NCBI GenBank assembly: GCA_963722965.1
Contig: CAVROX010000007.1
Coordinates: forward strand, 124,001-188,000
Reading direction: 5' to 3'
Length of the DNA stretch: 64,000 nt
DNA from: DATLSM01 sp963722965
GTDB taxonomy: Bacteria > Actinomycetota > Thermoleophilia > Solirubrobacterales > 70-9
Below the pieces are notes generated by a model, which was given only the letters and a program-made list of their open reading frames with translations, searched no databases and was not told the origin of the DNA. A program made the translations under genes and the position numbers. Shown here in pieces: positions 45,585 through 53,110 of the stretch (position 1 is the stretch's first letter; every line of letters begins with the position of its first letter).

Positions 45585-46456
45585 GCGAGCGGGTAAAGGA
45601 GCGGCCGCTGCTGGTCTTCCTCAACGAGGTGGCCGGCGGGCGCAAGCTTCTGGCCGCTGTGCGGGAGCGGACCAATCGGGTCCCCTACGTCGCCGTTGCG
45701 GCCCCCCAGAATCAGCCGGCGGTCGGTCAGCTGATCGACTCAGGCGAGCTGCGCGACGCAGCTCGGGCCCGGGTGGAGGTGACGATGGCGGTTCTATCGG
45801 AGTTCGGGATCAGCTCGCTCGGCGAGGTGATGGATCGCGACCCGGCGCTGGCGCTGGATGACGCTGTCCGCGCCCACGAACCCGCCGAGGTACTGCTCTC
45901 CTGCATGATTGGCACGCGCTTCGGATTCACCCGCAGGGACCTGGTCGAGTGGGCGCGAGAGCGCTTTGAACCAGAGACCGCCGTCACCCATATACCGGTG
46001 CGGATCGAGGATGACTCGATCCGTTGGGACGTGACCCACACGCTAGTGGTTGCGACCAAGACGGTGGCCGCCCCGGACCTCGTCAAACGCCTCAAGGAGC
46101 GCGCGACCGAGCGCCCGCACCGCTACACGATCATCTGTCCGCGCTCTCAGGAGGTCGCCGAGCCGCAGGTGGTCGGTGACCTCGCCTCGACGATGGCCGA
46201 GCTGTACCGCGCCGACGTCGACGCGACCGGCCAACCGATGAGCCCCGATCCATTTGACGCTGTCAGGAACGCGATCGAGCATTACCGGATCGATGAGATC
46301 CTGATCTCGACTTTTGCCGGGGAGGATTCGCGTTGGCTTGACGGCGACCTGATCGGCCGGGTGCGCGAGATCACCGAGAAGCCGGTCGAGCACATCGAGG
46401 TGGGCCGACCGGCGGCCGCGGTCGCGGCCGCCGTCGCCGAGGGGGAGGAAAGCTAG
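45581..46456 (+). CDS. Duplicated-domain protein inside the oxidase operon
   Basis: 291 residues, soluble, no signal peptide. Two copies of a Rossmann-like, universal-stress-protein-like unit can be seen. The first starts VPYVAVAAPQNQPAV and ends AEVLLSCMIG...DLVEWARERFEP...VTHIPV. The second starts HRYTIICPRSQEVAEPQ and ends DEILISTFAGE...DLIGRVREITEKPVEHIEV. The start TTG 45581 overlaps the ctaD stop and the end abuts ctaE with no gap, so it is made together with oxidase subunits. Possible assembly or regulatory factor. No known oxidase partner matches. Confidence 0.7.
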   Translation: MSERVKERPLLVFLNEVAGGRKLLAAVRERTNRVPYVAVAAPQNQPAVGQLIDSGELRDAARARVEVTMAVLSEFGISSLGEVMDRDPALALDDAVRAHEPAEVLLSCMIGTRFGFTRRDLVEWARERFEPETAVTHIPVRIEDDSIRWDVTHTLVVATKTVAAPDLVKRLKERATERPHRYTIICPRSQEVAEPQVVGDLASTMAELYRADVDATGQPMSPDPFDAVRNAIEHYRIDEILISTFAGEDSRWLDGDLIGRVREITEKPVEHIEVGRPAAAVAAAVAEGEES

Positions 46457-47083
46457 ATGGAGAGCGCGACTGTAGCGCTGGAGCACGGGCACGGCGAGGA
46501 GCACCACGGTCCACCGGAGGCCAACAAAAGCTCTCGCATCGATCGCCAGACGCTTGGGATCTTGCTCTTCATCGTCTCCGAGGTGATGCTCTTCGGCGCC
46601 TTCTTCGCCTCCTACTTCTTCTTGCGGATCGTCGTCAACCCGCCCGCCTGGCCGCCGCACCCCTATGAACTGCCGGTTGCCATCGCCGGGGTCAACACCG
46701 CGATCCTCGTCTCCTCCAGCTTCACCGTCCATTACGCCCTCGAGTCGATCCGGCGGGGCAACCGCAACGGGATGAAGCTGGGGCTCGCCCTCACCTGGAT
46801 GCTCGGCGCCACCTTCCTCTTCATCCAGATCAACGAGTACGTCCATCTCGGCTTCAGCGCTCGCGACCTTTCCTTTGGCACGATCTTCTACTGCCTCACG
46901 GGCCTGCACGGCGCCCACGTATTTGTCGGCCTGATGCTGCTCAGCTTCGCGACGATCCGCGCCTTTCGGGGCCATTTCGGCCCTGATGCCAAGGACCACA
47001 TGGGAGTTGAGATCCCGGGCATCTACTGGCACTTCGTGGACATCATGTGGCTCATCGTCTTTACGGCGGTCTACGTTCTCTGA
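46457..47083 (+). CDS. ctaE: Cytochrome c oxidase subunit III
   Basis: 208 residues, five predicted helices, the short actinobacterial form. FIVSEVMLFGAFFASYFFLR carries the conserved glutamate of helix III. LHGAHVFVGLMLL and IPGIYWHFVDIMWLIVFTAV are the subunit III C-terminal signatures. Stabilises the subunit I proton-uptake route. The start follows the upstream stop directly. A 56-residue membrane protein follows. Confidence 0.95.
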   Translation: MESATVALEHGHGEEHHGPPEANKSSRIDRQTLGILLFIVSEVMLFGAFFASYFFLRIVVNPPAWPPHPYELPVAIAGVNTAILVSSSFTVHYALESIRRGNRNGMKLGLALTWMLGATFLFIQINEYVHLGFSARDLSFGTIFYCLTGLHGAHVFVGLMLLSFATIRAFRGHFGPDAKDHMGVEIPGIYWHFVDIMWLIVFTAVYVL

Positions 47084-47137
47084 GGCCAAGCCCCCATACC
47101 GGGCATCCCCTGGCCTTCGACCGACAACCGGATTGAG

Positions 47138-47308
47138 ATGAGGATTTCTGAGGAGGCGGTTTTCCGGTGGGTGATTATCGTCGGGATCGCCGCGGCCTCA
47201 ATCATCGCGCTGACCCTGCTCACACGAGCGCTGTTTGGGGCGATATGGGGGTTGGTCCTGGTGGGCGCCGGCGGGGTGCATGCCTACCGCTGGTTCGTGA
47301 ATCGCTAG
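47138..47308 (+). CDS. Small two-helix membrane protein after ctaE
   Basis: 56 residues from ATG 47138: a short charged start (RISEEAVFR), helix WVIIVGIAAASIIALTLL, a turn with TRA, helix FGAIWGLVLVGAGGVHAY, and end RWFVNR. GC3 is high throughout. It lies 54 bases after ctaE on the same strand. Size and location suggest an accessory subunit of the aa3 oxidase, but no family was recognised. Confidence 0.6.
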   Translation: MRISEEAVFRWVIIVGIAAASIIALTLLTRALFGAIWGLVLVGAGGVHAYRWFVNR

Positions 47309-47569
47309 CGTCAAACCCAGCGCAAAACCTCTGGTTGTTTGCGCGGTCAGTCAGGAGATTTCGGCCCAGTTGTTCTCGGAGGGTGGAGGCCAGGTCAGCC
47401 TCGGGTCAAGGGGTGTGTGAGCTGAATTTCCGGAGCGAAGATCCGGCCCTGCGCGGAGATCCGCCCGAGGCCACAGCGCCTCGGATCTGGCACTGCAGGG
47501 CGGTTGGCTTGGTCTTGGCATGCGTCCCCAAAGCCATCCCCGTCGCTCTCACAGGTTCTGGGTGGGGCT

Positions 47570-47586
47570 GGGCGCGATCAGCGCCC
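47570..47586 (-). terminator. Stem-loop over the end of the nine-helix protein gene
   Basis: GGGCGC-GATCA-GCGCCC: a perfect 6-bp stem with a 5-base loop that includes the minus-strand stop codon (47578-47580). No T-run follows, so termination is only suggested. The remaining 47309-47569 holds no supportable gene. Confidence 0.35.
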
Positions 47587-48348
47587 GTTGACCCAGCGAC
47601 GGTTGCGGAGTTCGGTGACCGCGAGGGTAAGGGCGATCGGGACGGTCGCTGGCAGCTCGCTAACCGCGAAAAACAGGAGGTCAAAGGCGAGCGCCAGGAT
47701 GGCGGCGATGGCGGCGGCTCTGAGCTGAAGGCGGCGGTTGCGGGCCAGCATCGCCCCCAGCGTGGCGGCGATGAAGAGGTCGCCGAAGCCCATCGCCGCA
47801 GAGCCGAAGGAAACAAACTGAAGCCTCGGCAGGCCGCCGGGAGAGACGGCGTTGAGAATTGCGTTTGGGCCCTGGAGGAGGTTTGCGGCGACCAGCCAGG
47901 TGTCGACCGCCGCCATCGCGTAGATCCCAAGTCCCAGCCAGCGGGCGGGGACGAGGCAGGCGAGCAGCCAGCCGAGGCTGAGGCACGCCAGCGCGTCCAG
48001 CGCGAGCCCAGCCGCCTGCCCAGAGAGGGAGCCCTGGAAGGCCCAGGCGAGCCCAAACAGGGGAACGACCAGCGCCGCGAGCGGTGGGCTCCCGCCGCGG
48101 ACGATCGCTGCCAGTGCGAGCGCCGCGAGGGGCGGGACTCCGAGTAGCGCGAGGTAGGTCAGCCCCTGCGCCGAGGCACGGTCAAGGGCCACCCCAGCAA
48201 TAACCACGACGATCGAGGCTGGCGGGACGAGCGCCCACCAGCGGTTTCGAAAGCCGGCCAGGACCGGCTGCAGGGCGGGACGGGGAGCCGCAACCAGTGC
48301 CGCCTGCAGGAGGCTGAGAATGCTGATCGAGAGCGCGAAGGGAAGCAT
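47578..48348 (-). CDS. Nine-helix membrane protein with presenilin-like aspartates
   Basis: 256 residues, nine hydrophobic segments by eye. Asp149 lies in segment 6 (YAMAAVDTWLV) and Asp190 ends a GFGD in segment 7 (AAMGFGDLFIAAT). Segment 9 carries LPATVPIAL. Presenilins and signal peptide peptidases have exactly this plan: D in TM6, GxGD in TM7, PAL near TM9. The PAL match here is loose, so protease activity is inference. It is the third gene of a cytochrome c-ctaA unit, 56 bases after ctaA. A transporter or structural membrane protein remains possible. Confidence 0.6.
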   Translation of the reverse strand: MLPFALSISILSLLQAALVAAPRPALQPVLAGFRNRWWALVPPASIVVVIAGVALDRASAQGLTYLALLGVPPLAALALAAIVRGGSPPLAALVVPLFGLAWAFQGSLSGQAAGLALDALACLSLGWLLACLVPARWLGLGIYAMAAVDTWLVAANLLQGPNAILNAVSPGGLPRLQFVSFGSAAMGFGDLFIAATLGAMLARNRRLQLRAAAIAAILALAFDLLFFAVSELPATVPIALTLAVTELRNRRWVNGR

Positions 48349-48404
48349 CGGGGCAATCCAGCGGGCGCCGAGTCTACGGTTGGCTGCCGGCGGGGTTGAC
48401 CCGG

Positions 48405-49397
48405 CTATGCCCGCACGCTCAGCTCGCTTTCTGTTTGCTCGCCAGTGGTGGCTGCGGCGCTCGAAGCCTGCGGCTCAAGCCGCCCGGCGGCCGCGACCGT
48501 CCACAGCATCGCGAGCCAGGTGAAGGTAGCGAGGGCGACGTGGAGCCAGACGATCTCCGTCGGAAGCTTCGAGTACCACTGAACCGCCCCGACGACTCCC
48601 TGCAGCGCGAGCAGGCCAATCACGATGGCTAGAGGCCGCTGGGCGCGCCGATCGCCTCCCGCCCGGCGCAGGACAAACCAGACGGCGATCGCGGCGAGAC
48701 CGAATACCGCCGCGATCGCGGCATGGCGCTGGACGACCCATTCAAGCGTCTGGGCGCCCTCGAACCTGAAGCGGGGGACAATCTGGCCCGCATGGGCCCC
48801 GGCGTGTGGCCCCGAGCCGGTGGCGACGGTGCCGGCAGCGATTGTCAGCTGGCCGAGCGGGATCAGTCCCCGTACCGCCCAGACGCCGAGCCGGTCGCTG
48901 GAACGGCGTCGCTGCCACGGCTCATATCGCGAACACCAGGCCAGGGCGAAAGCCGCGTCGAGCAGCATCATCGAGAGGATGAAGTGGAGCATCACCAGGC
49001 CCGGTGCGAGGTGGTCCTCGACGACCAGGGCCCCGAGGATCGCCTGTGCGAGCACCCCGAGCGGCAGCAGTACCCCGATCAGCGCGAGGTGCGAGCGGTA
49101 TGGGCGGCGATAGAAGGCCAGCACGCTGGCGGCGATCACCGCAATGCCAACGAATCCGGTCAGTATCCGGTTGCTGTACTCGATCACCGCATGGGATTCG
49201 AGCGGCGGGACGGTCTGGCCGTAGCACTTGGGCCAATCCGGGCAGCCGAGGCCGGAGTCGGTGAGGCGCACGGCGGCGCCGGTAAGGACGATCAGCGAGA
49301 GCGCGATAAGCGCGACGGCGGTCAGCTGCGCGTAGCGCCGCGGCGATATCTCGAGGCGGTCTCGGAGACCCTTGCGCATCTTCGAATTGAAGATCAT
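48405..49397 (-). CDS. ctaA: Haem A synthase
   Basis: Oxidises haem O to haem A for the aa3 oxidase. 330 residues, eight predicted helices. The paired cysteines of the first extracellular loop are in DSGLGCPDWPKCYG. The catalytic glutamate lies in VIEYSNRILTG, with N where some groups have H, as in other actinobacteria. Haem ligands lie in VMLHFILSM, VQRHAAIA and VWLHVALATFTWL. Works with ctaB (53111-54037), which makes haem O. Follows the di-haem cytochrome gene after 25 bases. Confidence 0.93.
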   Translation of the reverse strand: MIFNSKMRKGLRDRLEISPRRYAQLTAVALIALSLIVLTGAAVRLTDSGLGCPDWPKCYGQTVPPLESHAVIEYSNRILTGFVGIAVIAASVLAFYRRPYRSHLALIGVLLPLGVLAQAILGALVVEDHLAPGLVMLHFILSMMLLDAAFALAWCSRYEPWQRRRSSDRLGVWAVRGLIPLGQLTIAAGTVATGSGPHAGAHAGQIVPRFRFEGAQTLEWVVQRHAAIAAVFGLAAIAVWFVLRRAGGDRRAQRPLAIVIGLLALQGVVGAVQWYSKLPTEIVWLHVALATFTWLAMLWTVAAAGRLEPQASSAAATTGEQTESELSVRA

Positions 49398-49422
49398 GCC
49401 AACGGCCGGCCGGCCGCCGACC

Positions 49423-50112
49423 TCAGCCCCCCTTGCTCTTTGAGGTCGAGGCGATCAGGTATTCGACAAGCTCGTTGATTTCATTCGGTTTAAGGATTGT
49501 GCCGAAGTCCTGAGGCATAACGTTGGCGGGGTAGCCCGGAGTGATTTTCGCGTTGGGGACGACGATCGATTCTTTGATCATCGCCGCCGTCTGGCCGGGT
49601 AAGACCTTGTTGAAGTCCGGTCCTGTGGTGCCGCCTGATTTAGCCGCTGCCAGGGTGTGGCAGCCACCGCAGCCGTTGTTGGCAAAGACCTGGGCGCCTG
49701 GGCCCCCCGGCACCCTGGGCGGTGCCGCCCCCGGGACCCCGGCGTACTTGCCCACGTAGGCGGCGACGTCGTCGAGGTCCTGCCCGCTGACAACGTCACG
49801 CGGCATCGAGATGTTGGGGTCGGCATTGCCGGGGCGGGGGAATTGGACCTGCGCTTTGACGAGCCCTTCGATCGTGTCGCCGCCCTCGCCGGCGGCCCGG
49901 GCCGCGGCGAAGGCATCGTCGAGGTTGGGGCCCACCTGGGCCGTTGTGCCGGCCTGCGCGAGGGTGTGACAGACGCCGCATTTCTGGATGAAGAGCACCC
50001 GTCCGCGGGTCACGTCTGCGGTGGTCGTCCCGCAACCGGAAGCGCCCAGCGCGACTGCGGCGATGGCTGACAGGGCGAGCAGCGCACGGATGAGGTTGGG
50101 AAGCTTGGACAT
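49423..50112 (-). CDS. Lipoprotein di-haem cytochrome c
   Basis: 229 residues from ATG 50112. The lipobox cysteine follows a signal peptide (LLALSAIAAVALGASGCG). Two haem c sites: CGVCH near the N-terminus and CGGCH in the second half, each followed by a methionine region (ISMPRDVV, NVMPQDFG) that can supply the axial ligand. Probably carries electrons from the bc1 complex to CuA of CtaC. A longer frame to 50394 overlaps the divergent CBS gene and lacks sense. Confidence 0.9.
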   Translation of the reverse strand: MSKLPNLIRALLALSAIAAVALGASGCGTTTADVTRGRVLFIQKCGVCHTLAQAGTTAQVGPNLDDAFAAARAAGEGGDTIEGLVKAQVQFPRPGNADPNISMPRDVVSGQDLDDVAAYVGKYAGVPGAAPPRVPGGPGAQVFANNGCGGCHTLAAAKSGGTTGPDFNKVLPGQTAAMIKESIVVPNAKITPGYPANVMPQDFGTILKPNEINELVEYLIASTSKSKGG

Positions 50113-50236
50113 GGCGGCGCGAGGCGCGCGGGATTCTATATGCCAAGGCCACGGCGCAAGCTGTTTGACAGGCACGCCGGTGGGGTAATCTTGCACCGAT
50201 CCGCACGATCTCCGAAAGTCCGGAAGGAGAGGTCCG

Positions 50237-50638
50237 ATGCAGGTACGGGATGGTATGTCGGAGGTGGTTCTGACCGTCGGCACCTCGCACACTTTGCGAG
50301 AAGCAGCCGAGAGGATGGTGGAGAAGGGCACCGGCGCCGCGCTGGTCGCCGACCCCGAGTCTCCGGTGCCTGGAATCGTCACCGAGCGTGACATCCTTGT
50401 CTCGATCGGAGGCGGTCAGGACCCTGACGCGGAGCTGGTCGCCGACCACATGAGCGCAAGCGTGATCGCCGCCGCACCCGATTGGAGCCTCGAGCGCGCT
50501 GCCGCTGAGATGTCCCACCGCGGTGTCCGCCACCTGGTCGTCTTCGAGGACGGTGATCTGGTCGGCGTCCTCTCGATGCGAGACATAGTCCGCGTCTGGA
50601 CATCCGAGGGCGCGACGTCGGGCATGGCCCCCAACTGA
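50237..50638 (+). CDS. Two-CBS-domain protein
   Basis: 133 residues made only of a CBS pair: VGTSHTLREAAERMVEKGTG...GIVTERDILVS and AAPDWSLERAAAEMSHRGVR...GVLSMRDIVRV. CBS pairs sense adenine nucleotides and often act in trans. Clear Shine-Dalgarno GGAAGGAGAGG sits 5 bases before ATG 50237, so it is not leaderless. Divergent from the cytochrome gene with about 124 bases between. The regulated partner is not indicated. Confidence 0.9.
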   Translation: MQVRDGMSEVVLTVGTSHTLREAAERMVEKGTGAALVADPESPVPGIVTERDILVSIGGGQDPDAELVADHMSASVIAAAPDWSLERAAAEMSHRGVRHLVVFEDGDLVGVLSMRDIVRVWTSEGATSGMAPN

Positions 50639-50643
50639 CGGCG

Positions 50644-50689
50644 CTCCCGTCGGTCAGGCCTGAGGTGGAGAGATTTTTTCCACCGGGAG
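50644..50689 (+). terminator. Nested hairpin after the CBS gene
   Basis: CTCCCG (50644-50649) pairs with CGGGAG (50684-50689). Inside it GGTGGA (50664-50669) pairs with TCCACC (50679-50684), with a T-rich loop. It lies just past the CBS stop. A plausible transcription end. Confidence 0.35.
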
Positions 50690-51076
50690 AGCACCCTCGG
50701 ACTCCGGCAGAGAAGATCGCCCGCTTTCACGCTTTCGCGCTTTCATTCGATTTGCAGGCGAAGCGCCGCAGACGGCAGTAAACGCCAGCCCGTAATCGCA
50801 ACCCGCAAGCAGAAGGTGTGCGGCGCCGGGGGGGCGCCACCGCGGGCTCCGATTGGACCCTTTCACCTGGCTTCCCGTCCTTCGAAGAATCAGCCGGCGT
50901 CTCGTTACGGCACTTCTCAGGTCCGATCCCGTGAGACGACGCTCCTCCTCGGCCGCCCATGCAGTCGGCCCGAGGTTGCCCGTGGTCGACTGATTGAGCG
51001 TTCGAAGGTCCTCGCCCCGGCGCCCGTGAAGCCCTAGAGTCGCTTCTCTCGTTCCACGAATCAGAAGGAAGGGATA
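50690..51076. other. Region without a supportable gene
   Basis: Nearly 390 bases before the secreted-protein gene. No frame with coding bias. A TAGAGT at 51035-51040 may be the -10 of the next gene, whose Shine-Dalgarno (GAAGGAAGGG) is at 51063-51072. Confidence 0.4.
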
Positions 51077-51661
51077 ATGAAACGCCTCAGAGACAGGCTG
51101 AGCTACGCGAACGTCATGGCGACAATCGCCGTATTCATTGCGCTCGGCGGAAGCGCTTATGCGGCCTCCAAGATCAACGGCAAGACGATCAAGATCAAGT
51201 CGATTCCGGGCAACCGCTTGAAGCCCAACACGGTGACCGGGGCCCAGGTCAACGAGTCCACGCTTGGCCAGGTCCCCTCCGCAGTTCAGGCCAATTCGGC
51301 GGCGACCGCGACGAGTGCCGCCAACGCGACCACGGTCAACGGCCACACCGCTGAATGCAAGGCTGGCACCCGGCCCTTTGCGGGAAGCTGCTGGGAAAGC
51401 GCACCGCGAGCGGCCGTAACTCAGCCGGCTGCGGCCGCTACCTGCACGGGATCCGGTGGAACCCTTCCCTCGACTTCCGATCTCGTCGCCTTCTCAAAAG
51501 TAGCCACCCTCAGCGCAGGCGACGAGTGGAGCGGCGAAGTCAACTCCGTCACCGCTGAAAATGTTTTCACGGTGATTACGGTCTCTCCGGAAGGCAAGGT
51601 CAACCTCGACGCTCCGACCGACACCAAGGAATACCGCTGCGTGTTTCCTCTGGTTCGCTGA
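51077..51661 (+). CDS. Secreted protein with Thermoleophilia N-terminal signature
   Basis: 194 residues. The N-terminus (LRDRLSYANVMATIAVFIAL, then GGSAYAA) is an unusual signal segment characteristic of surface proteins in this class. Next comes a repeat-like IKIKSIPGNRLKPNTVTGAQ region in which K-S-I-P-G and V-T-G-A-Q motifs would form a beta-solenoid-like turn. A cysteine-containing C-terminal domain (GSCWES...TCTGSGG...RCVFPL) ends it. No enzyme motif. Probably exported and displayed. Confidence 0.75.
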   Translation: MKRLRDRLSYANVMATIAVFIALGGSAYAASKINGKTIKIKSIPGNRLKPNTVTGAQVNESTLGQVPSAVQANSAATATSAANATTVNGHTAECKAGTRPFAGSCWESAPRAAVTQPAAAATCTGSGGTLPSTSDLVAFSKVATLSAGDEWSGEVNSVTAENVFTVITVSPEGKVNLDAPTDTKEYRCVFPLVR

Positions 51662-51672
51662 ACCCCGGACGG

Positions 51673-51695
51673 GAGCGGCCATTGAATGACCGCTC
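51673..51695 (+). terminator. Strong hairpin after the secreted protein
   Basis: GAGCGGCCATT-G-AATGACCGCTC: an 11-base inverted repeat with one mismatch, 12 bases past the stop at 51661. Followed by CTTCGG without a long T-run. The best terminator candidate in the window. Confidence 0.6.
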
Positions 51696-51761
51696 CTTCG
51701 GTCACCTTGGCGCAAGGAACCGCTCGCGGACCTTGACTTCGACCCTCTGTCGATCCGTCAG

Positions 51762-51863
51762 GTGTTCCGCAGACTCGGCGGTCACATCAAAAAGCTGCGA
51801 AGCAAACTGACTTACGCAAACGTTGTCGCGACGCTGGCGCTGTTGGCTTATACGGAACCATAA
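51762..51863 (+). pseudogene. Remnant of a second signature-bearing secreted protein
   Basis: 33 codons from GTG 51762 to TAA 51863. They include KKLRSKLTYANVVATLALL, clearly the same signal element as at 51077, but then go directly to AYTEP and stop where the mature protein should begin. Only the export signal survives, so this is the broken 5' end of a paralogue. The gene at 51888 starts 24 bases on in another frame and is not its continuation. Confidence 0.6.
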
Positions 51864-51874
51864 AGGCGGACCCC

Positions 51875-51880
51875 TAGACT
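51875..51880 (+). promoter_or_regulatory. -10 element for leaderless secreted-protein gene
   Basis: TAGACT, then 7 nt, then GTG 51888, the third exact 7-nt case in the window. Confidence 0.5.
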
Positions 51881-51887
51881 GCCCATC

Positions 51888-52298
51888 GTGCCTCGCTGGG
51901 CTCTGGTCCTCGCCGTCGCGGCTTGTCTTGCGGCAGTTTCTATCATCGCGGCCTCTGATAACTCAGCGTCCCCGACCTTCATCAGGTGTAACGGAACGCC
52001 TCCCGGAAAAGGGCTGAGGATTCATCCAAGCAAGTGCGTCGGCAGCGGTCTTGGAGAAGGAGGAGTCCACTGGTTCGCCATCTTGAAGAACCTGCGATGG
52101 CATCACTGGGGATCTGGGAGGACGTTGGCTACGGGGTTCGCAGCTAATGCTGAGGGCCACCGACGCTCACGAGTCCGGGTCGCCGCTTTCGATCAAGCGA
52201 ACTGTGGGACGACGGGCTTCGCTTACATAGAGCTGAGGCTGGCGGGTGGGCGGGACGGGGCAGTTACCCTCCGCCTTGGCGCCTGCGAAACGGCGTAG
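51888..52298 (+). CDS. Small secreted protein, unknown function
   Basis: 136 residues with a signal peptide (LVLAVAACLAAVSIIAAS). The mature part has three or four cysteines (IRCNGTPPGKG, PSKCVGSG, NCGTTGF, GACETA) and a W-rich stretch (HWFAILKNLRWHHWGSG), suggesting a compact disulfide-bonded beta domain. Codon use is less GC-biased than in neighbours, so it may have been acquired. No family recognised. GTG start supported by the -10 spacing. Confidence 0.55.
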   Translation: MPRWALVLAVAACLAAVSIIAASDNSASPTFIRCNGTPPGKGLRIHPSKCVGSGLGEGGVHWFAILKNLRWHHWGSGRTLATGFAANAEGHRRSRVRVAAFDQANCGTTGFAYIELRLAGGRDGAVTLRLGACETA

Positions 52299-52336
52299 AT
52301 GGCAGGCAAGCCGAAGAATGCGGTTAGGCACCTGAC

Positions 52337-52552
52337 ATGGAACGTCGGCTTGCGTCGATCTGGGCCGTCTACCTGGCGTTTGTGGTCGCGTCGGTCGTGA
52401 CGATCTCTCACGACGAGGAAAACCGCGGCTTCGCCGGGGCGCTGCCACTAGAGGTAATGACTCGGGTCTGGTGCGCAAACACGAAAGTCAACGCCAGCGA
52501 GGGCTCGCGAAAATGCACGGCATCGCGACCGCGCCCGTGCGATCTGGGTTGA
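52337..52552 (+). CDS. Doubtful small membrane protein
   Basis: 71 codons from ATG 52337. The first 45 have good GC3 and encode a likely helix (SIWAVYLAFVVASVVTI), but the remainder (NTKVNASEGSRKC...) loses the bias. Could be the start of a decayed gene. Apart from this, 52299-52670 shows nothing I can support. Confidence 0.3.
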   Translation: MERRLASIWAVYLAFVVASVVTISHDEENRGFAGALPLEVMTRVWCANTKVNASEGSRKCTASRPRPCDLG

Positions 52553-52670
52553 AGTGATGACCCGCCACTTTCAGCCCATGCGGCCTATCCACTGCAAACC
52601 CCAAATCGCCTTGGTTGACCAGTGGCGAGCGGCTCAGCACCGGCGCTCGCAACAACGGTGAGGTGCAGAT

Positions 52671-52976
52671 TTAGCTCTGTGAGCGGCTTTGCTGCGGAGG
52701 GCTGACCGTTTCAATCGGAAGCACGGCGCCGCGCACCTTCTGCTTGCGGGGCAGCCGGTAGTAATCGCGCACGGCTCCCTTGATCAGGTTGCGCAGCGCG
52801 GCGAGGAAGAAAATTACGCCGACGATCGCGTAGAGCGTGGAGGGGAAGATGAAGCCGTTGGCGTAGATTCCGCAGAGCATCGCGCCGATCCCTGCGGCGA
52901 AGAAAGCGGGCCCCCAGGAGGGACGGGGCAGGTAGATCATCTCGCCGGGCTCAGGGATGTCGCGGTGCTCATTCAT
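52671..52976 (-). CDS. Cytochrome oxidase subunit IV-like small membrane protein
   Basis: 101 residues with two helices (AFFAAGIGAMLCGIYANGFI and LYAIVGVIFFLAALRNLIKG) and a charged C-terminus. PRPSWGPAFFAAGI followed by a two-helix hairpin resembles the actinobacterial CtaF/subunit IV type. Last gene of the minus-strand unit headed by the oxidase-like fusion and ctaB. Could belong to either the true oxidase or the fusion complex. Confidence 0.6.
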   Translation of the reverse strand: MNEHRDIPEPGEMIYLPRPSWGPAFFAAGIGAMLCGIYANGFIFPSTLYAIVGVIFFLAALRNLIKGAVRDYYRLPRKQKVRGAVLPIETVSPPQQSRSQS

Positions 52977-52982
52977 GCTCGC

Positions 52983-53096
52983 CTATGACGCTATGTAGAG
53001 GATTGCGGCGATGAAGGAGAGGGCGAAGATCGCCGCGGCGAAACCGCCGGCCAGAAGTCCGGCTTTCATACCGCGGTTTGCGCTCTCGCGATCCAC
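52983..53096 (-). CDS. Tiny single-helix membrane protein
   Basis: 37 residues from GTG 53096: VDRESANRGMKAGLLAGG, then FAAAIFALSFIAAILYIAS to the end. One clear transmembrane helix, high GC3. Sits between ctaB and the subunit IV-like gene, 6 bases from the latter and 14 from the former, so it is almost certainly co-transcribed. Candidate small oxidase subunit or assembly peptide. An earlier start at CTG 53114 would add IEIQP. Confidence 0.5.
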   Translation of the reverse strand: MDRESANRGMKAGLLAGGFAAAIFALSFIAAILYIAS

Positions 53097-53110
53097 CGGC
53101 TGGATTTCTA

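Noticed and set aside
47167..48147. 326-codon plus-strand frame downstream of ctaE
   Set aside because: It runs across the convergent nine-helix gene in antisense. The true plus-strand gene here is the 56-residue protein in a different frame.
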